Below are positions 56,334 through 64,000 of a DNA stretch of 64,000 bases, one piece after another. The stretch lies in assembly GCA_052118425.1 (NCBI GenBank), contig JBQKHF010000005.1. One strand, written 5' to 3'. The stretch's first letter is position 1. Each line of letters starts with the position of its first letter. The position numbers and the translations under genes are program-made. The DNA is from Roseburia_C sp900315735 (GTDB lineage: Bacteria; Bacillota; Clostridia; Lachnospirales; Lachnospiraceae). The notes under the pieces are model-generated. The model had not been told where the DNA came from, did no database searches, and saw nothing but the letters and a program-made list of their open reading frames with translations.

Positions 56334-57284
56334 ATGAAAAAGAAATTATTATCCGTAATGCTGGTAGGAGCATTAGCAATCAGCGCATTAACAGGATGTG
56401 GAAGCAAAGATACCACATCAAATGACAGCCAGAAGGCAGACACAACAACAGAGGCAGACAGCAGCAGTGATGCAGCAGCAGATACATCAGACTTTGACAA
56501 CAGCGAAACCATTAATGTACAGTCCAGAGAAGATGGTTCCGGAACAAGAGGAGCATTCATCGAGCTGTTCGGTATCGAAGAGAAAGATGCAGATGGAAAT
56601 AAAATTGATAACACAACAGAAGAAGCAAACATCACAAACAGTACAGAAGTAATGCTTACATCCGTAGCTGGTGATGAATATGCAATCGGTTATGTATCAC
56701 TTGGTTCTTTAAATGATACCGTAAAGGCATTAAAAATTGATGGAGCAGAAGCAACTGCAGATAATATCAAAGCTGCTACATACAAAATCGCAAGACCATT
56801 TAATATTGCAACCAAAGGTGATGCAACAGGACTTGCAGCAGATTTCATCAACTACATCATGAGTGATGAAGGACAGAAAGTAATCGAAGACAACGGTTAT
56901 ATCTCACAGGGAAGCAACGGAGCATTTACATCTGATGGTTCTACCGGAAAAATCGTAGTAGCTGGTTCTTCTTCCGTAACACCTGTAATGGAGAAATTAA
57001 TTGAAGCATACAAAGCAATCAACGCAGATGCAGAAATCGAACTTCAGGAATCTGATTCTACAACAGGTATGACAGCAGCAATGGAAGGTACATGTGATAT
57101 CGGAATGGCTTCCAGAGAATTAAAAGACAGCGAAACAGAAGGCGGACTTACCTCACAGGTAATCGCAATGGATGGTATCGCAGTAGTAGTAAATAACAGC
57201 AACCCAATGGATGAGTTAAGCTCAGACAATGTAAAAGATATCTTCACAGGCGCAGTAACAACCTGGGATGAAATTGCAAAATAA
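56334..57284 (+). CDS. pstS: Phosphate-binding lipoprotein PstS, circularly permuted
   Basis: 316 residues. Lipobox ALTGC (Cys near 22). The segment SREDGSGTRGAF, which normally lies in the second half of PstS, is near residue 64, while the first-half phosphate loop AGSSSVTPVMEKL is near 210, followed by TTGMTAAMEGTCDIGMASRE and DGIAVVVNNSNP. The protein is therefore a permuted form in which both lobes remain complete. It captures phosphate for PstCAB. GGAGG precedes ATG 56334. First gene of pstSCAB-phoU. Confidence 0.93.
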   Translation: MKKKLLSVMLVGALAISALTGCGSKDTTSNDSQKADTTTEADSSSDAAADTSDFDNSETINVQSREDGSGTRGAFIELFGIEEKDADGNKIDNTTEEANITNSTEVMLTSVAGDEYAIGYVSLGSLNDTVKALKIDGAEATADNIKAATYKIARPFNIATKGDATGLAADFINYIMSDEGQKVIEDNGYISQGSNGAFTSDGSTGKIVVAGSSSVTPVMEKLIEAYKAINADAEIELQESDSTTGMTAAMEGTCDIGMASRELKDSETEGGLTSQVIAMDGIAVVVNNSNPMDELSSDNVKDIFTGAVTTWDEIAK

Positions 57285-57313
57285 ATCTGCAAATAGGATA
57301 AGGTAAGAACAGT

Positions 57314-58168
57314 ATGAATAATTTCAAAGAAAAAGCAATGAAAATTGTATTCTTACTCACAGCCAGTTTCTCCATACTGGCTGTTGCCTTAATCTGTGTT
57401 TTCCTTTTTGCAAATGGAATACCGGCAATCAAAGAAATCGGATTGCCGGATTTTCTGCTAGGTACAAAATGGAAACCGGGAAATAATCTCTACGGAATCT
57501 TCCCGATGATTTTAGGCAGTATCTATGTAACCGCCGGAGCAATTGTAGTGGGAGTGCCAATTGGAATCTTAATGGCAATCTTTATGGCAAGATTTTGCCC
57601 GAAGAAGCTTCATAGTTTCTTAAAGCCAATGGTAGACCTGTTAGCAGGAATCCCTTCTATCGTATATGGATTCTTTGGTCTGGTAGTCATAGTACCATTT
57701 GTAAGAGAACATTTTAAAGGAAACGGAAACAGTATATTTACTGCATCGATTCTTCTTGGAATCATGATACTTCCAACCATAATCAGTGTATCGGAAGCTG
57801 CAATCCGTGCAGTACCGGAGCATTATTATGAAGGAGCACTGGCACTTGGCGCAACCCATGAGCGAAGTGTCTTTAAGACTGTGGTTCCGGCAGCAAAATC
57901 AGGAATCATGGCAGCAGTTATCTTGGGAATCGGCCGTGCTATTGGTGAGACCATGGCAGTTATGATGGTTGTAGGTAACCAGGCTCGTATTCCGAACAGT
58001 ATATTCAAGGGTGTACGTACCCTGACAACAAATATCGTAATTGAAATGGGTTATGCGACAGACTTACACCGTGAAGCATTAATTGCAACCGGAGTTGTGC
58101 TGTTTGTATTTATCCTTATTATCAATCTGGTATTTTCAATTGTAAAAGGAAAGGCGGATAAAGAATAA
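57314..58168 (+). CDS. pstC: Phosphate ABC transporter permease PstC
   Basis: 284 residues, six membrane helices. GIPSIVYGFFGLVVIVPF near 111-128 and the coupling motif EGALALGATHERSVFKTV near 175-192 are typical of PstC. The stop overlaps the pstA start. Confidence 0.95.
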   Translation: MNNFKEKAMKIVFLLTASFSILAVALICVFLFANGIPAIKEIGLPDFLLGTKWKPGNNLYGIFPMILGSIYVTAGAIVVGVPIGILMAIFMARFCPKKLHSFLKPMVDLLAGIPSIVYGFFGLVVIVPFVREHFKGNGNSIFTASILLGIMILPTIISVSEAAIRAVPEHYYEGALALGATHERSVFKTVVPAAKSGIMAAVILGIGRAIGETMAVMMVVGNQARIPNSIFKGVRTLTTNIVIEMGYATDLHREALIATGVVLFVFILIINLVFSIVKGKADKE

Positions 58169-59034
58169 TGACAAAGTTCAAAGATAAAATGAATTCTTAT
58201 AAAAAGCATCCGGGTTCCTTCCTTTTATTTTTGCTGGTAGTAATCGCAGCAATTATAACGGTAGCAGTATTGCTTTACCTGGTGGCATACATATTAATTC
58301 ACGGTGTGCCATATTTAAAGCCAAGTCTTTTTGCACTGGAATATAATTCGGATAATGTATCCATGCTTCCGGCAATGATAAATACACTGGAAATGACACT
58401 GGTTTCCCTGCTTTTTGCAGTACCCCTTGGAATCGGAGCTGCAGTTTATCTGGTGGAATATGCACCAAAGGGAAGCAAACTGGTAAAAGTAGTAAGAATT
58501 ACAGCAGAGACCTTAACCGGTATCCCTTCTATTATATATGGACTGTTTGGTATGTTATTTTTCGTAACCTACCTGCACTGGGGCTATTCCATGTTAGCCG
58601 GTGCGGCAACCTTAGCCATTATGGTATTGCCGGTTATCATGCGAACCACAGAAGAAGCATTGCTTTGCGTACCGGATACCTACCGGGAGGGAAGCTTTGG
58701 ATTAGGAGCCGGAAGACTTCGTACCGTATTTCGTATTGTTCTTCCGTCTGCAATGCCGGGAATCTTATCCGGAATCATCCTGGCAGTAGGACGAATTGTA
58801 GGAGAGACCGCAGCATTGATTTATACCGCAGGAACGGTAGCAGACCTTGCACCAAACCTGATGGCATCCGGACGAACCTTAGCCGTTCATATGTATTCTC
58901 TTTCCAGAGAGGGCTTACATACCAATGAAGCCTATGCGACCGGCGTAGTTCTTCTGGTCATTGTATTACTGATAAATGGTGTATCAACTTTGATAGCCAA
59001 GAAATTCACGAAAGGAGATGGAGAAGTAAAATGA
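58168..59034 (+). CDS. pstA: Phosphate ABC transporter permease PstA
   Basis: 288 residues, six membrane helices; TGIPSIIYGLFGMLFFV near 116-132 and EGSFGLGAGRLRTVFRIVLP near 174-193. ATGA overlap with pstB. Confidence 0.95.
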   Translation: MTKFKDKMNSYKKHPGSFLLFLLVVIAAIITVAVLLYLVAYILIHGVPYLKPSLFALEYNSDNVSMLPAMINTLEMTLVSLLFAVPLGIGAAVYLVEYAPKGSKLVKVVRITAETLTGIPSIIYGLFGMLFFVTYLHWGYSMLAGAATLAIMVLPVIMRTTEEALLCVPDTYREGSFGLGAGRLRTVFRIVLPSAMPGILSGIILAVGRIVGETAALIYTAGTVADLAPNLMASGRTLAVHMYSLSREGLHTNEAYATGVVLLVIVLLINGVSTLIAKKFTKGDGEVK

Positions 59035-59789
59035 GTGAGCAGGCAAAATTTTCTGTCAAAGGACTTGACTTATATTACGGAGATTTCCACGCATTAAAAG
59101 ATGTGAATCTTGATATCAATGCAAAAGAGATAACTGCATTTATCGGACCATCTGGTTGTGGAAAGTCTACATTTTTAAAAACATTAAACAGGATGAATGA
59201 TTTGGTAGAGGGCTGTAAGATTACCGGAGATGTAAGATTAGACGGTGAAAATATTTACAGCGGCATGGATGTCAGCCAGCTGAGAAAGCGTGTGGGAATG
59301 GTATTCCAGAAGCCAAATCCATTTCCGATGAGCATTTATGACAACATTGCATACGGTCCGAGAACCCACGGTATCCATAACAAAGCTAAATTAAATGAAA
59401 TCGTGGAGACATCCCTGCGGCAGGCAGCTATCTGGGATGAAGTAAAAGACCGTCTGAATAAGAGTGCACTGGGCATGTCCGGTGGACAGCAGCAGAGACT
59501 TTGTATTGCAAGAGCATTGGCAGTACAGCCGGAAGTAATCCTGATGGATGAGCCGACTTCTGCACTGGACCCGATTTCCACTTCCAAAATCGAGGATCTG
59601 GTTATCGAATTAAAGAAAGATTATACCATTGTCATGGTAACTCATAATATGCAGCAGGCAACCCGTGTATCGGATAAAACCGTATTTTTCTTATTAGGAG
59701 AGATTATTGAGAGTGGAGATACCGAAAAATTGTTCTCCGTTCCGACAGACAAGCGAACAGAAGATTATATTACAGGGAGGTTCGGTTAA
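59031..59789 (+). CDS. pstB: Phosphate ABC transporter ATP-binding protein PstB
   Basis: 252 residues. Walker A GPSGCGKSTFLKTLNRMND near 38-56, FQKPNPFPMSIYDN near 91-104, signature LGMSGGQQQRLCIARAL near 147-163 and Walker B VILMDEPTSALDPIST near 169-184, all typical PstB. Confidence 0.97.
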   Translation: MSEQAKFSVKGLDLYYGDFHALKDVNLDINAKEITAFIGPSGCGKSTFLKTLNRMNDLVEGCKITGDVRLDGENIYSGMDVSQLRKRVGMVFQKPNPFPMSIYDNIAYGPRTHGIHNKAKLNEIVETSLRQAAIWDEVKDRLNKSALGMSGGQQQRLCIARALAVQPEVILMDEPTSALDPISTSKIEDLVIELKKDYTIVMVTHNMQQATRVSDKTVFFLLGEIIESGDTEKLFSVPTDKRTEDYITGRFG

Positions 59790-60434
59790 ATGCGTAATCG
59801 TTTTGACAGACAGCTTGAACAGTTAAACAATGAATTAATCCAGATGGGAAGCATGATTGAACATGCCATTGAAATGGCAGTTTCTGCCCTGGTAAATCAG
59901 GATACGGAAAAAGCAAAAGAAGCAATGGCACATGATGTGGAAATCGACCATCAGGAGCGTGATATTGAATCCTTATGTATGAAGCTTTTATTGCAGCAGC
60001 AGCCGGTGGCAAGAGATTTGCGTCTGATTTCTGCAGCATTAAAAATGATTACCGATATGGAGCGAATCGGTGACCACGCCGGAGATATTTCCGAGATGAC
60101 ACTGTTGATGTCCGGCGCACCATATATCATCAGCCCGGAAGAGATTCAGGGCATGGCAAAGGAAACCACTGATATGGTTATCAAGAGCGTGGATGCTTTC
60201 GTAAAGCGTGACATGGAGCTGGCAAAGAAAGTAATCGCTCAGGATGATATTGTGGATGACCTTTTCATGAAAGTAAAACAGGATTTAATCCAGATGATTA
60301 ATAAGAGCGCAGAAAATGGCGAGCAGGCAGCAGATATCCTTATGGTAGCCAAATATTTTGAGCGAATCGGCGACCATGCCACCAATATTGCAGAGTGGGT
60401 TATCTATTCCATTACAGGAACTCACATTGATTAA
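59790..60434 (+). CDS. phoU: Phosphate transport regulator PhoU
   Basis: 214 residues, two three-helix bundles with metal-binding ERIGDHAGDISE near 91-102 and ERIGDHATNIAEW near 191-203. PhoU links the Pst transporter to PhoR signalling. Starts directly after pstB. Confidence 0.97.
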   Translation: MRNRFDRQLEQLNNELIQMGSMIEHAIEMAVSALVNQDTEKAKEAMAHDVEIDHQERDIESLCMKLLLQQQPVARDLRLISAALKMITDMERIGDHAGDISEMTLLMSGAPYIISPEEIQGMAKETTDMVIKSVDAFVKRDMELAKKVIAQDDIVDDLFMKVKQDLIQMINKSAENGEQAADILMVAKYFERIGDHATNIAEWVIYSITGTHID

Positions 60435-60470
60435 ACATTCTTAGACAAAAGTGAAAAAATAAGTACATTT

Positions 60471-60498
60471 TTTACACTACTTATACATAATTCTTACA
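60471..60498 (+). promoter_or_regulatory. Triple Pho box upstream of the Na/Pi cotransporter gene
   Basis: TTTACA (60471-60476), TATACA (60482-60487) and CTTACA (60493-60498) at exact 11-bp spacing. Confidence 0.65.
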
Positions 60499-60613
60499 AA
60501 CTGTTAAAATGTCCTTGCAAAATGCCTCTAAAGTGTTTATGGTGTATATGTAAGACGAAAAATATGTAAAAAATTGAAAGGTCTATGCATATACGATGCA
60601 TAAGGAGGACAAA

Positions 60614-62386
60614 ATGGACATTTTTGCAGTACTGACCGTAATCGGAGGTCTGGCTCTGTTTCTCTATGGAATGAACGTCATGGGAGCAGGACTGGAGAAA
60701 GTATCAGGTGGTAAGTTAGAGCGGGTATTAGAGAAATTAACCAATAATCCGCTGAAGGGTGTACTATTAGGTGCCGGAGTTACGGCTGTCATTCAGTCAT
60801 CTTCTGCTACAACCGTAATGGTAGTAGGTTTTGTAAACTCCGGAATCATGAAGCTTTCCCAGGCAATCGGAATTATCATGGGTGCCAATATCGGTACTAC
60901 CATAACATCCTGGTTATTGAGTCTGAGCGGAATCAGCAGTGATAATATATTTATCAATCTTTTGAAACCAAGTTCTTTCTCACCGATTTTTGCAATGGTA
61001 GGTGTACTCCTGCTGATGTTAGGCAAGAAGAGTAAGAAAGCTGATGTAGGAGAGATACTTTTAGGATTTTCTATTCTGATGACCGGAATGGAAGCTATGA
61101 GTGGAGCAGTAAAACCATTGGCGGATGTGCCGGAATTTACAAATATGCTGGTAATGTTCCACAATCCATTGCTTGGAATTCTGGTAGGAGCATTATTGAC
61201 AGCAATTATTCAGAGTTCCGCAGCTTCTGTAGGTATCCTGCAGGCACTTTCTGTAACCGGAGCATTTACCTATAGTTCCGCAATTCCGATTATTTTAGGA
61301 CAGAATATTGGAACCTGTGTGACTGCAATGCTTTCCTCCATTGGAGCAAACCGGAATGCAAAACGTACCGCTTTTGTACATCTGTATTTTAATATAGTAG
61401 GCACAGTTCTGTTTCTGGTACTGTATTTTGCATTGAATGCAGTATTCCAGTTCCCATTTGCGGATAAGACAATTGGTGCAGCAGGAATCGCATTGGTTCA
61501 CAGTATCTTTAATATATTTGCAACTGTAGTTTTATTCCCATTTACAAAAGGACTGGAGAAGTTGGCATATCTGACACTTCCAATTACCGAAGAGGAAAAG
61601 AGCAAGAAAGAGGTACAGGAGTTCCCGTTATTAGACGACCGTTTCCTTGCAACACCATCCTTTGCCATTGAGCAGTGCCACAGCATGTCCATTGAGATGG
61701 CAAACCTTTCCAAGGATTCCTTCTTAGAAGCAATCGGACTTTTGGAGAATTATACACAGGAAGTAGCGGACGACATTATTGCAAAGGAAAATCTTGTAGA
61801 TAAATACGAGGACAAGCTGAGGGCTTATCTGACGAAATTAAGCAGTCAGAATCTGACTTATGCAGACAGCCAGAATGTATCTACGCTGTTACATTGTATT
61901 ACAGATTTTGAGCGTATTTCGGACCATGCAGCGAATATCGTAGATTCCATTATCGAGATGACAAAGAAGGAGCTGGCTTTCTCTAAGAAAGCAGAGGAAG
62001 AAATGCATGTATTTGGAAAAGCAGTAGAAGACATTCTCTGCCGTACCATGACTGCATACGCTGCCGATGATGAAGAACTGGCTAAGACCGTAGAACCGTT
62101 AGAGCAGGTTATTGATGAATTAAATAAAGCAATTAAGAAACGACATATCAAACGTCTCCGGAAAGGAAAATGTTCTATCGAGTTAGGACTGGTGCTGGCA
62201 GATATCGTTACCAACTATGAGCGTGTATCCGACCATTGTTCCAATATTGCAGTCTGCCTGATCCAGGAACAGGATAAAGAGGTAGAAGAGCATGACCTGA
62301 CGGCACATATGGATGAAGAAGACAACAGAAAATTTGCAGAGCAGGTAAAAGAATATACAGAAAAATACGCTTTGCCGGAAAAATAA
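60614..62386 (+). CDS. Na/Pi cotransporter family protein with C-terminal PhoU-like domain
   Basis: 590 residues. Two inverted Na/Pi transport repeats carry the QSSS-type motifs GAGVTAVIQSSSATTVMVVG near 53-72 and GALLTAIIQSSAASVGILQA near 195-214, within about eight membrane helices (1-320). The C terminus (about 340-560) is PhoU-like helical, with DFERISDHAANIVDSI and NYERVSDHCSNIAVCL. ATG 60614 follows AAGGAGG, which overlaps an earlier ATG at 60596. Its own Pho box suggests induction under phosphate limitation. Confidence 0.93.
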   Translation: MDIFAVLTVIGGLALFLYGMNVMGAGLEKVSGGKLERVLEKLTNNPLKGVLLGAGVTAVIQSSSATTVMVVGFVNSGIMKLSQAIGIIMGANIGTTITSWLLSLSGISSDNIFINLLKPSSFSPIFAMVGVLLLMLGKKSKKADVGEILLGFSILMTGMEAMSGAVKPLADVPEFTNMLVMFHNPLLGILVGALLTAIIQSSAASVGILQALSVTGAFTYSSAIPIILGQNIGTCVTAMLSSIGANRNAKRTAFVHLYFNIVGTVLFLVLYFALNAVFQFPFADKTIGAAGIALVHSIFNIFATVVLFPFTKGLEKLAYLTLPITEEEKSKKEVQEFPLLDDRFLATPSFAIEQCHSMSIEMANLSKDSFLEAIGLLENYTQEVADDIIAKENLVDKYEDKLRAYLTKLSSQNLTYADSQNVSTLLHCITDFERISDHAANIVDSIIEMTKKELAFSKKAEEEMHVFGKAVEDILCRTMTAYAADDEELAKTVEPLEQVIDELNKAIKKRHIKRLRKGKCSIELGLVLADIVTNYERVSDHCSNIAVCLIQEQDKEVEEHDLTAHMDEEDNRKFAEQVKEYTEKYALPEK

Positions 62387-62407
62387 AAAAGCCGGGAGGA
62401 AAATGCA

Positions 62408-63082
62408 ATGGCACTTATTTATATCGTAGAAGATGATATAAACATACGGGAAATCGAACGTTATGCACTAAAAAACAGTGGTTTTGAAGTAGAGGAATTT
62501 GATAACGGAAAAGATTTCTTCCAGAGAGTGTCAGAGCAGGCACCATCCCTGATGCTGTTAGATATTATGCTGCCGGGAGAGGATGGACTGGAAATTTTAA
62601 GCCGTGTCCGGAAAAATCCGGCAACAGAAAAGACTCCTGTGATTATGGTAACGGCAAAGACCACAGAGATTGATAAAGTCCGTGGACTGGATATGGGTGC
62701 AGATGATTATATCAGTAAGCCTTTTGGCGTTATGGAGCTGATTTCCAGAGTGAAAGCATTACTCCGCCGCACCGAAAAGGAAGATGATGGTGATACATTA
62801 GCCTGTGGAAGCATAGAGATTGATAATAAGCGTCACAGCGTAACCGTTCAGGGAGAAACCTGTGAGCTTACTTTTAAAGAATTTGAACTATTAAAATACC
62901 TTATGATAAACCAGGGCATTGTATTATCCCGTGACAAGCTGATGAATCAGGTCTGGGGATTTGAATACGAAGGAGAAAGCCGTACTGTAGATATGCACAT
63001 AAAGACGCTCCGGCATAAGCTTGGCGATGGCGGGCAACAGATTAAAACCGTCCGTAATGTGGGCTATGTGATGGAGCCGTAG
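62408..63082 (+). CDS. phoB: Phosphate-regulon response regulator PhoB/PhoP
   Basis: 224 residues. Receiver with EDD near 7-9, phospho-Asp in LLDIMLPGEDG near 53, TAKTT near 80 and KPFGVMEL near 102; OmpR-type winged helix with FKEFELLKYL and RTVDMHIKTLRHKL. All phosphorylation residues are present. Followed eight bases later by its kinase; with pst and phoU upstream this fixes the phosphate role. Confidence 0.92.
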   Translation: MALIYIVEDDINIREIERYALKNSGFEVEEFDNGKDFFQRVSEQAPSLMLLDIMLPGEDGLEILSRVRKNPATEKTPVIMVTAKTTEIDKVRGLDMGADDYISKPFGVMELISRVKALLRRTEKEDDGDTLACGSIEIDNKRHSVTVQGETCELTFKEFELLKYLMINQGIVLSRDKLMNQVWGFEYEGESRTVDMHIKTLRHKLGDGGQQIKTVRNVGYVMEP

Positions 63083-63090
63083 GAGCATTC

Positions 63091-64000
63091 ATGAAGAAAA
63101 AAATAAATATACGATTTATTATGATAGCAGCGCTTGCCATTGTGGTCACAGCGCTGTCTGCTATGTTAGTGTATTATAATATTTTAAAAGAGCAGGTATT
63201 TGGAGATTTGAAAGCCTACGCCCATGTGATAGAGCTTTTGAATATAGATGACCTTGCAGCAGGAATAGAAAAAGACCCGTATAATCCCATCGATGATGAC
63301 CTTCGAATCACATTGATTGGAGCAGAAGGGGAAGTATTATATGAAAGTCTGTTAAATAAGGATGAGATGGACAATCATAATGAACGCCCGGAAATTATTG
63401 AAGCAAGGGAAAAAGGCGAAGGCGAAGCCATCCGTTACTCGGCCACTTCCGGAACCCATACCTTTTACTATGCGGAGCGTTTACAGAATGGAAATGTGCT
63501 TCGAATCGGAAGGGATTCCGTCAGTGTAAACCGTATTATGGTAAATACTTTAGTGATTGTACTGGTAATTGCACTTTGTATCCTCTTTGTCTGTATGGGA
63601 ATTTCCCATTATCTGACGAAGAAGCTGGTAGAGCCTATCGAGAAGCTGGCAACGAATATTATGCTGGTGGATGAAAATAATGTATATGAAGAAATCCGGC
63701 CTTTTGTGAATACTATTAAGGAGCAGCACGTCAATATTATCAATAATGCGCAGCTTCGCCAGGAATTTACCGCGAACGTATCCCATGAATTAAAGACACC
63801 GCTGACGGCAATTTCCGGTTATGCGGAGTTAATCGGAAACGGAATGACCGGTAAAGAGGATACCATCCGTTTCTCTAATGAGATACATTCCAATGCCAAC
63901 CGGCTGTTAAGCCTGATTAATGATATTATAAAGCTTTCAGAACTGGATGAAGCAGACCACCAGATGGAAATGGAAAGAATCGACCTTTATAAACTGGCAG
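63091..64000 (+). CDS. phoR: Phosphate-regulon sensor histidine kinase PhoR, cut by window end
   Basis: The first 303 codons are present. A membrane helix (about 8-30), an extracytoplasmic domain (about 31-150), a second helix (about 152-174), a HAMP-like linker and the H-box FTANVSHELKTPLTAISGYA near 228-247 with phospho-acceptor His. The ATPase domain lies beyond the window. TAGGAG precedes the ATG at 63091, nine bases after phoB. Confidence 0.9.
   Translation, partial: MKKKINIRFIMIAALAIVVTALSAMLVYYNILKEQVFGDLKAYAHVIELLNIDDLAAGIEKDPYNPIDDDLRITLIGAEGEVLYESLLNKDEMDNHNERPEIIEAREKGEGEAIRYSATSGTHTFYYAERLQNGNVLRIGRDSVSVNRIMVNTLVIVLVIALCILFVCMGISHYLTKKLVEPIEKLATNIMLVDENNVYEEIRPFVNTIKEQHVNIINNAQLRQEFTANVSHELKTPLTAISGYAELIGNGMTGKEDTIRFSNEIHSNANRLLSLINDIIKLSELDEADHQMEMERIDLYKLA

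Overview
The window looks like chromosomal DNA of a low-to-mid GC, Gram-positive, probably spore-forming anaerobe of the Lachnospiraceae (Clostridia). The reasons are the spore-maturation pair spmA/spmB, the yaaR-holB-yaaT-yabB-rsmI replication/translation cluster, class B sortase, DUF951, tandem haemerythrin protein, AAGGAGG ribosome sites, tRNAs without an encoded CCA, and a PstS whose domain order is permuted. This placement rests on gene content and style; no search was run.

Layout. 1-3.5 kb: a 5'-truncated thioesterase-like gene, an alpha/beta hydrolase, and an acidic repeat-rich membrane protein followed by tRNA-Lys. 3.9-20.4 kb: a DUF1638 gene; a giant surface protein (DUF4430-like domain, cadherin-like sandwiches, PQQ-like propeller, C-terminal anchor) transcribed behind a complete cobalamin riboswitch; divergent from it an operon of a second DUF4430 surface protein, a MoxR ATPase, a DUF58 protein and a transglutaminase-like membrane protein; then haemerythrin, DegV/TetR, and a membrane-anchored alpha-toroid protein behind trmB. 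DUF4430 and the alpha-toroid are the two folds of animal transcobalamin/intrinsic factor, so together with the riboswitch this stretch is the best candidate for an undescribed surface corrinoid-handling system.

21-29.4 kb: D,D-carboxypeptidase, a cluster of three DnaA boxes, a type IV (AbiE-like) toxin-antitoxin pair with a degenerate toxin, a MobA-MobB-like fusion, then an AgrC-like kinase and a response regulator with a Spo0A-type DNA-binding domain. Between kinase and regulator, on the other strand, lies a 13-codon ORF with an ideal ribosome site: a candidate signal peptide. A yefM-yoeB module follows.

29.5-41.5 kb: a leucine-rich-repeat surface gene broken by one in-frame TGA, then the conserved housekeeping run (decarboxylase, gmk-like, yaaR, holB, yaaT, yabB, lgt, a parDE-like module, rsmI) and a DUF885 lipoprotein. 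41.6-49.2 kb: spmA, an OmpR-type regulator and spmB, initiator tRNA-Met, sortase B, sirtuin, DUF951, the rpsF-ssb-rpsR operon and an unknown lipoprotein. 49.2-54.2 kb: a five-gene minus-strand ABC transporter/PHP phosphoesterase operon. 54.4-64 kb: a lipoprotein, an Rpn-like nuclease, and a full phosphate regulon (pstSCAB, phoU, Na/Pi symporter, phoB, phoR truncated by the window edge) with recognisable Pho boxes. Two families of short palindromic intergenic repeats are scattered through the window.
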